Part shown: positions 8,449 through 18,495 of the stretch, piece by piece
Layout: each line of letters starts with the position of its first letter
How positions within the stretch are numbered: position 1 is the stretch's first letter
Origin: Flavihumibacter fluvii
Lineage (GTDB): Bacteria; Bacteroidota; Bacteroidia; Chitinophagales; Chitinophagaceae
Length of the DNA: 64,000 nucleotides
Direction of reading: 5' to 3'
Assembly: GCF_018595675.2 (NCBI RefSeq)
Contig: NZ_CP092333.1
Coordinates: forward strand, 4,860,001 to 4,924,000
Notes under the pieces: generated by a model
The model's input: only the letters and a program-made list of their open reading frames with translations
What the model was told of the DNA's origin: nothing
The model's database searches: none
Made by a program: the position numbers and the translations under genes

Positions 8449-10281
8449 TTGAAATCTTTTTTCATCATACTATTTGCACTTGGACTGGCTTCAAGTGCTG
8501 CTGCAATACCTGCCGATTCAACCGTACTTAAGCATTTATATGACAGGGTCATCAATTTTTCAGAAGAGAAGCTTGATTCAATCACCTTTTATGCCAACTT
8601 CATTGAACATGAATCGGAAACAATCGGCTTTTCAAAAGGGAAAATCCTGGCCCAACGTTTAAAAGGATTGCACGCTGACCTTACCGGTAATTATGAGGAT
8701 GCCATCGGATATTTCCTGTATACATTATCTACTTCACGTGAAGGGCATTATGTTGAATATGAAATATCTGCCTTAAGTGATCTCGCCATTGTTTATACCG
8801 AAATCAAACAACCTGAAAAAGCCAAAGAAGTCTATCTTGAATGCCTGCAACTCACAGAAAAAAATGGGGAGAAAAGTGCAATTATTTCAGGGTACAGTAA
8901 TATAGGAGCAATTTATAATATTTTGAATAATACGGATAGTGCTCTTTATTACCTTACAGCTGCCAGGAGGCTAAGCCAGGAAAACAATCATACTGAAACA
9001 CTTCCTTTTATTTATAATAATCTCGGTAACGTGTATTTCAAAAGAAAGGAATACCAAAAAGCATTAGAATATTTCTGGCTGAATAAAAATTTGCATGATG
9101 TAACCCAAAGCCAGGCCGATTTGTGGGTGGATCACCTAAATATCGGTGATTGTTACCTTGAAATGGGAAAATATGATTCAGCTACGAAATATTGCCAGTC
9201 CGCCCTGGACATATCCACAATGCTCGGTTCAAAAAGCAAGGAAGCAGATGCCTATGCATTGATGGCTAAATTACATGAACGCTTAGGCAATTATAAAAAA
9301 GCATTTGACTATCAGCGGCAATGGTACAAGATCGATACTGCCCTTGTGAATGAATCTTCCGGGAGGACCATTGCAGAGATGCAAGAGCGTTTTCATGCGC
9401 GCGACCGGGAAAAACAAAACCAACTCCTTGTTGCCCAGGTTAGTCAGGAAAAATTGCGGAACCGTTACCTGAGTTACCAGACCCTGGCGGCAGCCATCAT
9501 TGGGGCACTCATTGGAGGTTTACTGTTGGTTTACCGCCGTGCAAACAGAAAGCTAAAGGAAGTAAACCAGGTGATCGGCAAACAAAAAGAAAAACTGGCG
9601 GCTTTGAACCAGGAGAAAAACTCCCTGATCAGTATCGTGTCGCATGACCTCAGTTCACCTTTTGCCAGTATTGCCATGTGGAGTCACCTTATTGAGGAGG
9701 AGAAAAATTTTTCACCTGAACAGAAAAATGCCTTAAGAAAGATCCGTGAATCGGCGCAAAATGGTGAACGGTTAATCCGAAACATTCTCGACATTGAAAA
9801 AAAAGGGACGAGCCTTGAAGAACTTGATCTGGAAGAAACCAATCTCGTGGCATTTGTTTCTCATGTGGTGAATGAGCATATGGAGATTGCCCAAGCCAAG
9901 TCAATTGAATTGCATATGCCAAGGACTGCCGAGATTTTTTTGATGACAGATCACTCGCTGATGCGAAGGATACTCGAGAACCTCTTATCCAATGCCATTA
10001 AATTTTCACCACCCGGAAAAAATGTCTGGGTAGATATTGAAGAGGTGGATAACATGGTCGAAATAGCCGTTACGGATGAAGGCCCCGGGATAACCGAAAC
10101 CGAGAAAAAGCTTCTATTTACCAAATACACCCAATTGTCATCCAGGCCTACTGCCGGCGAATCATCAACCGGCCTAGGACTTTCCATCGTAAAAAGGCTG
10201 GTTAATGAACTTAACGGGAAAATTAGCTTTGACAGTGAAATCGGGAAAGGCACCAGGTTTTGTGTTCAATTTGAAAAATAA
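8449..10281 (+). CDS. TPR-containing membrane histidine kinase
   Basis: Sensor kinase of 610 residues, probably the partner of the preceding regulator. Order: signal peptide (MKSFFIILFALGLASSAAA), periplasmic tetratricopeptide repeats at about residues 60-330, one transmembrane helix at about 343-362, a short coiled coil, the dimerisation/phospho-acceptor domain with H399 in SIVSHDLSSPFASI, and an ATPase domain with N-box LLSNAIKFSPPG, G1 VTDEGPGI and G2 GLGLSIVKRLV. The only start that keeps the signal peptide is TTG at 8449, directly after the regulator's TGA and with an in-frame stop just before it. TPRs as sensor domain are common in Bacteroidota kinases; the ligand is unknown. Confidence 0.93.
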   Translation: MKSFFIILFALGLASSAAAIPADSTVLKHLYDRVINFSEEKLDSITFYANFIEHESETIGFSKGKILAQRLKGLHADLTGNYEDAIGYFLYTLSTSREGHYVEYEISALSDLAIVYTEIKQPEKAKEVYLECLQLTEKNGEKSAIISGYSNIGAIYNILNNTDSALYYLTAARRLSQENNHTETLPFIYNNLGNVYFKRKEYQKALEYFWLNKNLHDVTQSQADLWVDHLNIGDCYLEMGKYDSATKYCQSALDISTMLGSKSKEADAYALMAKLHERLGNYKKAFDYQRQWYKIDTALVNESSGRTIAEMQERFHARDREKQNQLLVAQVSQEKLRNRYLSYQTLAAAIIGALIGGLLLVYRRANRKLKEVNQVIGKQKEKLAALNQEKNSLISIVSHDLSSPFASIAMWSHLIEEEKNFSPEQKNALRKIRESAQNGERLIRNILDIEKKGTSLEELDLEETNLVAFVSHVVNEHMEIAQAKSIELHMPRTAEIFLMTDHSLMRRILENLLSNAIKFSPPGKNVWVDIEEVDNMVEIAVTDEGPGITETEKKLLFTKYTQLSSRPTAGESSTGLGLSIVKRLVNELNGKISFDSEIGKGTRFCVQFEK

Positions 10282-10293
10282 AAAGCAGCCATG

Positions 10294-10325
10294 TTGCAGA
10301 TTTTGCCTCCGGGCGCCTATATTTG
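10294..10325 (+). promoter_or_regulatory. Candidate promoter of the TonB-dependent receptor
   Basis: TATATTTG at 10318-10325 is a full match to TAnnTTTG, with TTG at 10294-10296 and a 21-base spacer. Transcription would begin roughly 20 bases before the ATG at 10353, which supports that start over an in-frame TTG lying inside the -7 box. Confidence 0.6.
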
Positions 10326-10352
10326 CAACGTAGTTTCAAATATAGCTTTAAT

Positions 10353-12728
10353 ATGGTACGGTCCTATGTTTTTTTAATGCTTTTTCTGGGGGGAGGTAGT
10401 AGTGTCAATAGCCAGAATGTTAAGAATTCTATGAGTGGAACAGTAGTTGATGCCAAAACTGGTCATCCATTGGCGGGTGCTTCTGTTTTTATTGCCGACC
10501 TGAAAACTGGTGCAAGTACCAATGACCAGGGGCAATACGTGGTGAATAATATTTCATTAGGGCAACACCTGGTGGAAGTTTCATATATAGGCTATGCTTC
10601 TGTTTCGGAATTTGTGACTGTAAGCCCAGTTACAAAAAAAGATTTTCAACTCAATATATCTGTAGTAGAGAATGAGCAAGTAGTGGTTACCGGAATTAGT
10701 ACGGCTACACAGGCCAGAAGAAATCCAACGCCGGTAACTGTTATGCGCAAGCAGGAATTACTGCGGTCGGTATCAACCAATCTGATAGATGCATTAAGCA
10801 GTAAACCTGGAGTATCGCAATTATCCACCGGGCCCGCTATTTCAAAACCAGTGATCAGGGGAATGGGTTATAACAGGGTAATCGTACTGAATGATGGTGT
10901 ACGTCAGGAAGGCCAGCAATGGGGTGATGAACATGGAATTGAAATTGATGAACAAAGTGTTCAGAAAGTTGAAATATTGAAAGGTCCGGCTTCCTTAATG
11001 TATGGAAGTGATGCCATGGCCGGAGTGATCAATATTTTAACTAATGTACCTGTGCAGGAAGGAATGTTGAAAGGAGCAATAGTCAGTAATTACCAATCCA
11101 ATAATAAATTAAGGGCGTTACACCTCAATCTTGGGGGCAATAAAAATGGTTTTAACTGGAATGCCTACGGATCACTAAAAGCGGCTGCTGATTATCGCAA
11201 TAAATACGATGGACCAGTTTTCAATTCCAATTTCAATGAAAAAAATTTTGGTGGCTATGCAGGCTATAATGGAAATTGGGGCTATAGCCATGTATTGGTC
11301 AGCAACTTTCACCAGATGTTGGGCGTCATTGAAGGCGACCGTAATGAAGCCGGCCAATTTATAAAATTATTGCCCGGAGGCCAGGAAGGGATACCTGATG
11401 CGGCAGATTTTAATAGCATCCATCCGCAGGTACCCATGCAGGAAGTAAAGCATTTTAAAATTGCATCCGACAATAATTTTCAGTTTGGTGCGCACAACCT
11501 GACCGTGAATCTTGGGTACCAGCGTAACCAACGTATGGAATTCGGTAATCCAGATGATCTCAATGAAAAGGAATTGTATTTTGACCTGAATACGATCACT
11601 TATTCCGGCATTTTTCATTGGAAGGAAAAGAAAACCTGGAAAGCGGCTATTGGTGTTAATGGGCTGGTACAAAATAATTCAAATAAAGGATTGGAAGTGT
11701 TGATACCGGAATATAAAATGATTGATGCCGGTGTATTTGGCTACCTGCAAAAAACAATGGATAAGTTTACTTTAAGTGGCGGATTGCGTTTTGATAACCG
11801 GCATATCAATGCAGCTGCGTTTTCAGAAAACGGTGTACCAAAATTTGAGTCTCTGAATAAGGATTTCTCCAATATTTCAGGAAGTGGCGGAATTAGTTAC
11901 CTGGTAGCGAAGTCCTTAACCTTCAAATTCAATATTTCAAAAGGTTTCAGGGCGCCCAGCATACCCGAACTGGCATCCAATGGCGCACATGAGGGTACCA
12001 ACCGCTATGAATACGGCAATAAAAGCCTTCAATCGGAAAATAGCTGGCAGATTGATTTAGGGGGCGATTATCATGAAGACCATATTTCCATGTCTGCGAG
12101 CCTGTTCGTGAACCATATCAACAATTACATTTATTACAGGAAACTTGAATCAGTTGCCGGTGGTGATTCCCTGGTAAATGGTAATCTTGCTTTTAAGTTT
12201 GACCAGCAGAATGCAACTTTGGCTGGGTTTGAACTGGAAATTGATATTCATCCGCATCCGCTTGACTGGCTGCATTTTGAAAATACATTTTCCTATGTGC
12301 GTGGACGTTTTGCCACACCTATTGAAGGCAATAGAAATATCCCCTTCATTCCAGCGGCACATTGGGTATCTGAACTGAGGGCTGATTTTTTAAGGAAAGA
12401 AAAGCTGGTGAGGAATCTTTCGTTGCGCCTGCAATTGGATGGTACATTTGCGCAAGGACAGGTTTTTGATGTGTATGAAACTGAAACCAAAACCCCTGGT
12501 TATGCATTGCTGAATGCTGGATTGAGCGCAGATATTTCCACCAAAAAGAGGACGGTGGCCACATTATTCCTAAATGTGATGAACATCGGGGATGTAGCAT
12601 ACCAGCAGCATTTAAGCAGGTTGAAATATACGGCAGAAAATATCGTAACGGGCAGAACAGGCGTATACAATATGGGCCGGAACTTTAATGTCAAGCTCCT
12701 TATTCCACTGTCTATTAGTTTGAAATAA
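10353..12728 (+). CDS. TonB-dependent outer-membrane receptor
   Basis: Outer-membrane gated channel importing a siderophore, metal complex, vitamin or sugar with energy from TonB-ExbBD. 791 residues. After a signal peptide ending near VNSQ comes a carboxypeptidase-regulatory-like beta-sandwich (about residues 25-105, MSGTVVDAKTGHPLAGASVF), then the plug (KPVIRGMGYNRVIVLNDGV; EILKGPASLMYGSDAMAGVI) and a 22-strand-type barrel to the end. There is no SusD-type partner next door, so a SusC-like glycan receptor is less likely than a metal or cofactor receptor; its His-rich stretches (e.g. EIDIHPHPLDWLH) do not settle this. It follows the TPR kinase by 71 bases, has its own promoter, and overlaps the convergent ABC exporter gene by 14 bases. 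Confidence 0.92.
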   Translation: MVRSYVFLMLFLGGGSSVNSQNVKNSMSGTVVDAKTGHPLAGASVFIADLKTGASTNDQGQYVVNNISLGQHLVEVSYIGYASVSEFVTVSPVTKKDFQLNISVVENEQVVVTGISTATQARRNPTPVTVMRKQELLRSVSTNLIDALSSKPGVSQLSTGPAISKPVIRGMGYNRVIVLNDGVRQEGQQWGDEHGIEIDEQSVQKVEILKGPASLMYGSDAMAGVINILTNVPVQEGMLKGAIVSNYQSNNKLRALHLNLGGNKNGFNWNAYGSLKAAADYRNKYDGPVFNSNFNEKNFGGYAGYNGNWGYSHVLVSNFHQMLGVIEGDRNEAGQFIKLLPGGQEGIPDAADFNSIHPQVPMQEVKHFKIASDNNFQFGAHNLTVNLGYQRNQRMEFGNPDDLNEKELYFDLNTITYSGIFHWKEKKTWKAAIGVNGLVQNNSNKGLEVLIPEYKMIDAGVFGYLQKTMDKFTLSGGLRFDNRHINAAAFSENGVPKFESLNKDFSNISGSGGISYLVAKSLTFKFNISKGFRAPSIPELASNGAHEGTNRYEYGNKSLQSENSWQIDLGGDYHEDHISMSASLFVNHINNYIYYRKLESVAGGDSLVNGNLAFKFDQQNATLAGFELEIDIHPHPLDWLHFENTFSYVRGRFATPIEGNRNIPFIPAAHWVSELRADFLRKEKLVRNLSLRLQLDGTFAQGQVFDVYETETKTPGYALLNAGLSADISTKKRTVATLFLNVMNIGDVAYQQHLSRLKYTAENIVTGRTGVYNMGRNFNVKLLIPLSISLK

Positions 12729-14493
12729 CAGGTTGTACACTGATTTTTCTTTCGCCAATCTGTTGGCGCCACATAGCATAATACAAGCCCTTGTCTGCAA
12801 GCAGATCCTGATGGTGCCCGGTTTCAACAATTTCACCTTGCTCCAATACATAAATACGGTCTGCATGCATGATTGTCGACAACCTGTGGGCAATCATTAT
12901 GGTGATTTGGTCACCCTGTGCGGAAATGTTCCGGATGGTTCTTGTGATTTCCTCTTCAGTCAGGGAGTCAAGGGCTGATGTGGCCTCGTCAAAGATCAAA
13001 AGATCAGGTTGCCTGAGTAATGAACGTGCAATGGATAAACGCTGTTTTTCACCACCACTTAATTTCAATCCACCTTCACCGATCATTGTATCCAGTCCTT
13101 TTTCAGCCCTGGATAAGAGGTTTTGGCAACTCGCTTTATTCAGCGCTTCAATGACGTCCAGTTCAGATGCTTCCGGGTTTACAAATAATAGGTTCTCTTT
13201 GATAGTACCGGAAAATAATTGTGTGTCTTGTGTTACAAAACCAATTTGTGTACGTAGTTCATCAAAATCAATATCATCTTCATTCAAACCATTATAAGCA
13301 ATATGACCTTGTTGCGGACGATATAATCCAACCAGTAATTTAACAAGGGTAGTTTTTCCCGCACCTGATGGTCCTACGAATGCAATTGTTTCCCCTTTTT
13401 TGACTTCAAAGCTTATTTGATGTATTGCAGGTTGTTGTGCGGTTTTGTGTTTAAAGCTTACGCTGTTAAAGGCAAGATGACCAATTGATGCGATCGGCTT
13501 CGGGTGATCCGGCCTAGGTTCCGGCAACTTCTGCATCAGGTTTTTAAAATTATTCAAGGATGCTTCTGCTTCCCGGTAAGAAAGAATGATATTTCCAATT
13601 TCTTGCAATGGGCCAAAAATGAAAAAGGAAAAAAACTGCATGGTCACCATTTCTTCAGGTTTCATTTTCTCCTGGTAGATAAGCCACATTAGCAGGAAAA
13701 GGATTACCTGGCGCAGGGTGTTTACAAAAGTACCCTGAACAAAACTCAGGCTTCTAACACGTTTTACCTTAGTGAGCTCAAGCCCAAGGATTTTATAAGT
13801 ATTCTTATTCAGACGGCCAACCTCCTGGTTGGTCAGGCCAAGGCTTTTGATCAGTTCTATATTGCGGAGTGATTCTGTTGTGGTGCCAGCCAGTGAAGTG
13901 GTTTGGGCCACAATATTTTTCTGGATGACCTTGATCCGTTTACTCAATAGGTTAGTAAAAAATGTTAGCAGAATGATCCCGCCAAAATAGACAATGGGCA
14001 AGGACCAGTGTATCCTGAAAGCATAGATTGCCACAAACAAAATCCCTATGATGACACCGAAAAGTATATTGATAAAATTAGAAATAAATCGTTCAGTATC
14101 TGTTTCCACCTTTTGAAGTATGCTTAGCGTTTCACCACTGCGCTGGTCTTCAAATTCATGATAAGGCAATTTCATGGCATGCTTAAGTCCATCAGTAAAA
14201 ACCTTAGCTCCAAATTTTTGGGTGACTACATTAAAAAAGTAATCCTGAAAGGCTTTGGCTATACGACTTACCATTGCCACGGAAATTGATAGCAGGAGCA
14301 GCCAGCCAACGGCTTTCAGGAAACCATTGTAATTGCCTACGTCCTTGAATTCTTTATAACTAAATGCAATCTTAATCATTTTCCCAAAAATGATTGGATC
14401 AATCATGGAAAACCCAGTATTGATAGCAGCTAGTAAGAGGGTGAACAGGACTAGCCATTTATAAGGTTTCAAGTATTGCAGAAGTATTTTCAT
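12715..14493 (-). CDS. ABC transporter, fused permease and ATPase (exporter type)
   Basis: Inner-membrane half-transporter of the MsbA/lipid-multidrug exporter architecture, expected to work as a homodimer. 592 residues: six transmembrane helices in about residues 1-310, then the ATPase with Walker A GPSGAGKTT, Q-loop VTQDTQLF, signature LSGGEKQRLSIARSLL, Walker B LLIFDEATSALD and the switch His in IAHRLSTI. Substrate is not predictable from sequence; lipid or drug export is the family default. The start is ATG 14493. The gene stands alone and its 3' end overlaps the TonB receptor tail to tail. Confidence 0.93.
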   Translation of the reverse strand: MKILLQYLKPYKWLVLFTLLLAAINTGFSMIDPIIFGKMIKIAFSYKEFKDVGNYNGFLKAVGWLLLLSISVAMVSRIAKAFQDYFFNVVTQKFGAKVFTDGLKHAMKLPYHEFEDQRSGETLSILQKVETDTERFISNFINILFGVIIGILFVAIYAFRIHWSLPIVYFGGIILLTFFTNLLSKRIKVIQKNIVAQTTSLAGTTTESLRNIELIKSLGLTNQEVGRLNKNTYKILGLELTKVKRVRSLSFVQGTFVNTLRQVILFLLMWLIYQEKMKPEEMVTMQFFSFFIFGPLQEIGNIILSYREAEASLNNFKNLMQKLPEPRPDHPKPIASIGHLAFNSVSFKHKTAQQPAIHQISFEVKKGETIAFVGPSGAGKTTLVKLLVGLYRPQQGHIAYNGLNEDDIDFDELRTQIGFVTQDTQLFSGTIKENLLFVNPEASELDVIEALNKASCQNLLSRAEKGLDTMIGEGGLKLSGGEKQRLSIARSLLRQPDLLIFDEATSALDSLTEEEITRTIRNISAQGDQITIMIAHRLSTIMHADRIYVLEQGEIVETGHHQDLLADKGLYYAMWRQQIGERKISVQPVISN

Positions 14494-14573
14494 GTCGTAA
14501 AAAAGATGGGCCTAAATTTAGCTTTTTATTTCAGAGCAACACTATTACCTGGCTTTGTGCCTATTAAAATTGA

Positions 14574-16115
14574 TTAACCAGCCCAATTTTCCCTGTCCAG
14601 GCTCCTGTATTGAATGGCTTCTGCTATATGTTCGGGTAAGATACCCGGACTATTACCCAAGTCTGCAATAGTTCGGCTAACCTTTAAAATCCTTTCATAG
14701 GCTCTGGCCGATAAATTAAGCTTTTCCATGGCAGTTTTCAATAACTGATGTCCGGGTGTTGTCAATTGGCAGATATCTTTCAATAAGCGGTTATTCATTT
14801 GTGCATTACAATAAATGCCTGGAAGTGCTTGAAATCTTGTTTCTTGCAGCTGGCGCGCAGCAATTACCCTTTTCCTGATTTCAGCTGAACGCTCAGGCCG
14901 TTGTGTACCAGTTAGCTCACTGAAAATCACAGGTGTTACTTCCACATGCAGGTCTATACGATCTAACAGTGGTCCGGATATTTTGTTCAGGTATTTCTGC
15001 ACAATACCCGGAGCACAAGTGCAATTTTTTGCCGGATGATTGAAAAAGCCGCATGGACAGGGATTCATGGCAGCAAGTAACATGAAACTTGCCGGAAAAT
15101 CCAAGGCCGTCCTGGCCCTTGAAATAGTTATTTTCCTTTCTTCCAGTGGCTGCCGCATCACTTCTAAAACCGTTCTTTTGAATTCAGGTAATTCATCCAG
15201 GAACAGAACACCATTATGGGCAAGGGAGATTTCACCTGGTTGGGGAATACTTCCGCCACCTACCAGGGCCATATCGCTGATTGTATGATGTGGTGACCGG
15301 AACGGGCGTTTATTGATCAGTGTCGCATTATGGGGCAATCTGCCTGCAACGCTATGAATTCGGGTAGTTTCCAGTGCCTCGTTTAGGGTTAGGGGCGGTA
15401 ATATGGTAGGTAGTCTTTTTGCCAGCATTGTTTTACCTGAGCCTGGCGGTCCAATCAAAATGGCATTATGACCCCCTGCAGCAGTAATCTCCAACGCCCT
15501 TTTTATATTTTCTTGTCCATTTACTTCAGCAAAATCAAGGTCAGCATGTTGTTGAGCCTCCAGAAACTCTTCCCGTGTTTGCACGGAAACCGGTGTTTTC
15601 TGTCCAGGATTTTCAAGCAGCTGCATCACTTCATTAAGGTGGTTCACGCCATAGACCTGTAATTGGTTCACCATAGCGGCTTCCCGGGCATTTTGTTGGG
15701 GAAGTATTAAGCCGGAAAACTTTTCCCTCCTGCAGGTGATAGCAATAGGTAAAGCCCCTTTTATCGGTTGAATGCTTCCATCAAGCCCAAGTTCGCCCAT
15801 GATAACAAATTCTGAAATAGCGGAAACATTTATTAATTGTTCGGTTGCTGCAAGTATGCCAATGGCAATTGGCAGGTCGAAAGCCGATCCTGATTTTCGG
15901 ATATCTGCAGGTGCCAGGTTTACAATGATTTTGGTGCGCGGCATGTAAAAGCCATTCGTTTTTATAGCAGACTCAACCCGAAGGATGCTTTCTTTTACAG
16001 CATTGTCTGGGAGGCCAACCACAAAAGTATTTGTGCCCAGCGTAACATTGATTTCAATGGATATGGTGACTGCTTCGATTCCATATACCGCACTACCAAA
16101 GGTCTTCACTAACAT
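14574..16115 (-). CDS. comM: ComM/YifB family Mg-chelatase-like AAA+ ATPase
   Basis: AAA+ protein of the YifB/ComM family; ComM is a hexameric helicase that helps branch migration during natural transformation, though in non-competent bacteria the role is unclear. 513 residues. The N-terminal Lon-protease-like domain (about 20-140) is followed by Walker A GPPGSGKTM, Walker B GVLFLDELPEF, the zinc-finger-like insert CPCGFFNHPAKNCTC and a C-terminal Mg-chelatase domain (LSARAYERILKVSRTIADL). No competence genes are adjacent. Upstream lies the decayed peptidase fragment. Confidence 0.93.
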   Translation of the reverse strand: MLVKTFGSAVYGIEAVTISIEINVTLGTNTFVVGLPDNAVKESILRVESAIKTNGFYMPRTKIIVNLAPADIRKSGSAFDLPIAIGILAATEQLINVSAISEFVIMGELGLDGSIQPIKGALPIAITCRREKFSGLILPQQNAREAAMVNQLQVYGVNHLNEVMQLLENPGQKTPVSVQTREEFLEAQQHADLDFAEVNGQENIKRALEITAAGGHNAILIGPPGSGKTMLAKRLPTILPPLTLNEALETTRIHSVAGRLPHNATLINKRPFRSPHHTISDMALVGGGSIPQPGEISLAHNGVLFLDELPEFKRTVLEVMRQPLEERKITISRARTALDFPASFMLLAAMNPCPCGFFNHPAKNCTCAPGIVQKYLNKISGPLLDRIDLHVEVTPVIFSELTGTQRPERSAEIRKRVIAARQLQETRFQALPGIYCNAQMNNRLLKDICQLTTPGHQLLKTAMEKLNLSARAYERILKVSRTIADLGNSPGILPEHIAEAIQYRSLDRENWAG

Positions 16116-16157
16116 TCCGGAAAAGTAGTGCCACTACCACAAATGTGCAATCGTTAT

Positions 16158-16860
16158 TTAACCCTTTTTAAGGACCAATTCTGCCAGCCTGCTGGTATAG
16201 GAATCTGCAATGAAATTTATTACCGTGGAAGATGCGAAAATGGTAAAAGTTCTGGTATTCTTATCAATATTGACCCGATTGATGGTGTTACCTGTTGCGG
16301 AGACCTGTCTTATTTCATGGAGGTTAAAATTGGCTTTTCTGCAATGGATAAACGGTTGTCTCAACTGTCCCTGCTGTTTATAAAAGAACCGGATGAACTG
16401 ATCAGGATGGCCAGGCTGCCTAAGCCATTGGTTTATAAAAGCCAGCGGCTTTTATGGGTACTATGGGCATTCAATAAATTCTAGAAATGGTTTTCCAGGA
16501 TAGCCATTAATAGCCTGCCAGGTGAGTTTTTTTAAAATTTCAGTACTTCACTGGGCTGGGTTTTATACATAGCCGCCAGAATGCTGGTAACGTATTTTTT
16601 CCAGGTAGTGGTTGGTCATAAAAGTGGCAAAACCTTCGATTAACCATAGGTCTTGCCAGGGAATTTCAGTTGCATTATTTCTAAACCATTGTTGGCAATC
16701 TCATGTGCGAAAAGCGGTTCTTCCTTAAGGAGGCCATTCACTGAATTTTCATAATAGCAAATACAGCCTGTTTTTATCCTTTCACCGAGAATTAATTTTG
16801 ACTGAACAGCAGCAACTTTGAAAAGTGTTTGAGCTTACAATTTCTGTGTAAAAAGACAAT
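16158..16860 (-). pseudogene. Decayed M1-family zinc aminopeptidase remnant
   Basis: Reading the minus strand in shifting frames recovers three pieces of a gluzincin aminopeptidase in the right order. First, a segment around 16700-16800 (QSKLILGERIKTG, YYENSVNG, LLKEEPLFAHEIA) leads into the HExxH position, with HE at 16700-16705. Second, WQDLWLIEGFATFM holds the third zinc ligand Glu at 16635-16637. Third, 16158-16451 begins KPLAFINQWLRQPGHP, the typical C-terminal M1 motif, and runs to a natural-looking end. The His-to-Glu distance is 68 bases; HExxH-X18-E needs 69, so a single-base deletion breaks the frame at the active site. Further stops and a shortened middle separate pieces two and three. 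The N-terminal half is missing or unrecognisable up to about 17050. A plus-strand open frame at 16128-16484 crosses the same bases and looks like chance. Confidence 0.7.
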
Positions 16861-17096
16861 TTTCCTGCGGTACTTATTTATATCCCACATGTGTATAATT
16901 TTTTTTAATGTCATGCTATTTGCGGCTGTATATTTATTGGAAGGGTCAATACTCAGTGAGCCTGGAAGAGTTTTGATATTTCTATTACTGCGACAGCATT
17001 CAGTTGATCATTGTTGTCAGATATGTTGATGTCAAAATGATATTTCTACACATAAATATGATTTGAAATATAACTGGTGATTTGTTTGTACTGTAG

Positions 17097-18413
17097 TTAT
17101 ATTTTTTCAAGTAATTCAACCACTTTTTCCCGTTTTAGGATAAGATAACCCAACCTGTCATTACTGATTCCATTTTTCAGTTGGTAGCTGAAGTGGAGCT
17201 GGTCATCTTTTACTGCAGTTTCAAAATACCTGAATATTATATTGGGATGATTTTTAAGTTCTTCACCTATTTCATACAAGTGTGTTGATAATATAAATAG
17301 TGAGTCGCTGATCCGGATCAGTCCATTTATCACCGTGAGTGAACATTTCATAGCGTCCTGAACGTTAGTGCCTTTAAAAAGTTCATCAATTAATACCAGC
17401 CACTTATTGCCATTATTGATTTTCAGGATGGTATTTTTTATACGTTGCACTTCATTGAAGAAGTAACTTTCACCACGAGCAATATTATCAGCTACATTGA
17501 TATTACTTAGGATTCCTTCGAAAAGGGATAGGCGAAAATGTTTTGCAGGTACACCCATACCAAGGTGGGCCAGGTAAACTGCTGCGCCCACAGATCGGAT
17601 GAAAGTGCTTTTGCCGGCCATATTCGCGCCGGTCAGGAAAAGGAAATTGTGTTTTTTATCGAGCGTTACATTGTAAGAGACCGGCGTGGGTAAAAGTATA
17701 TGGTACAATTCTTCAGCTTCAATAAAGGGTTGCGGACTGTCTGATATTTCTGGAAAGCAGAGTCCAAGTGCTTTCACTGCCATAGCCATGCCATACCATG
17801 CATCGATGCGCGCAAAAAGCTGCATTAATTCATAGGCCTGTGTTTTGAATCGGTAGCGTAGGAAATTGCCATAATAAATGACCTGCGCCGATGAAATAGT
17901 AGTTCCGGCTGCCATACTGCCTAATTCACTGATATGCTGGTCTTTTAAAAGATCGGTTGCCCTTTTAAGGATGAACTGAAGGTTCACGGGTATTCCAGGA
18001 ACATCTAATAAGCTGATCAGTTGCTGAAAGCCACGTATAAAATCTGCAAAATGACCAATGCTATATCGAACAATCGCATAATCGGGGCCGTGAGCCAAGC
18101 GGTATAAAAAGCCATTTAAGGGATGGTGCGCGGCAGGAATATGGTCTAACTGGGTTTCATAAAACCGGTCCATCACCATTATGGTTCCATTTGTTACAGT
18201 TTCAGGCCATTGTGCGGCCTTGTTTATAATAACCTGTAAGATTTGCTGAGTCTGCAGGATAGGTGCAATTTCATGAAATGGCTCCCGGAATAATTTCGCC
18301 AGCCATTCCTTACCGTCGGTAGTTTTAGTATAATTTAACCGGTGAAATATTGACTGGTCTTCTTCATGGTGAAAAATGGACAAATCAAGCAAGGATGTTT
18401 TATCTATATCCAT
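17097..18413 (-). CDS. MutS-related DNA-binding ATPase
   Basis: Protein of the MutS ATPase superfamily, 438 residues, about half the size of true MutS. It lacks the mismatch-recognition domain I; what remains is a helical lever/clamp region (about 20-240) and the ABC-type ATPase domain with Walker A GANMAGKST, the ESYFFNEVQRIK region, Walker B LVLIDELFKGTN and the following STHLYEIG switch His. Short MutS-like proteins of this form are common in Bacteroidota and have no firm function. It also lacks the C-terminal Smr nuclease of MutS2. It is flanked by the decayed peptidase and by pyrC, with 82 bases to the latter. Confidence 0.85.
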   Translation of the reverse strand: MDIDKTSLLDLSIFHHEEDQSIFHRLNYTKTTDGKEWLAKLFREPFHEIAPILQTQQILQVIINKAAQWPETVTNGTIMVMDRFYETQLDHIPAAHHPLNGFLYRLAHGPDYAIVRYSIGHFADFIRGFQQLISLLDVPGIPVNLQFILKRATDLLKDQHISELGSMAAGTTISSAQVIYYGNFLRYRFKTQAYELMQLFARIDAWYGMAMAVKALGLCFPEISDSPQPFIEAEELYHILLPTPVSYNVTLDKKHNFLFLTGANMAGKSTFIRSVGAAVYLAHLGMGVPAKHFRLSLFEGILSNINVADNIARGESYFFNEVQRIKNTILKINNGNKWLVLIDELFKGTNVQDAMKCSLTVINGLIRISDSLFILSTHLYEIGEELKNHPNIIFRYFETAVKDDQLHFSYQLKNGISNDRLGYLILKREKVVELLEKI

Positions 18414-18495
18414 ATCTATTCAATTTAGGGTTAAAATGGAAAATCATCATATGGAAATAGCTTAGGATGCCATTTTTGCCAGTTTGCATAAATAA

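Noticed and set aside
10353-12728. SusC-type glycan receptor of a polysaccharide utilisation locus
   Set aside because: No SusD homologue or glycoside hydrolase gene is adjacent.
16128-16484. Plus-strand open frame of 118 codons
   Set aside because: It lies over the minus-strand M1 peptidase remnant, whose C-terminal motif (N-Q-W-L-R-Q-P-G-H-P) is clearly recognisable. The plus-strand product matches nothing I know.
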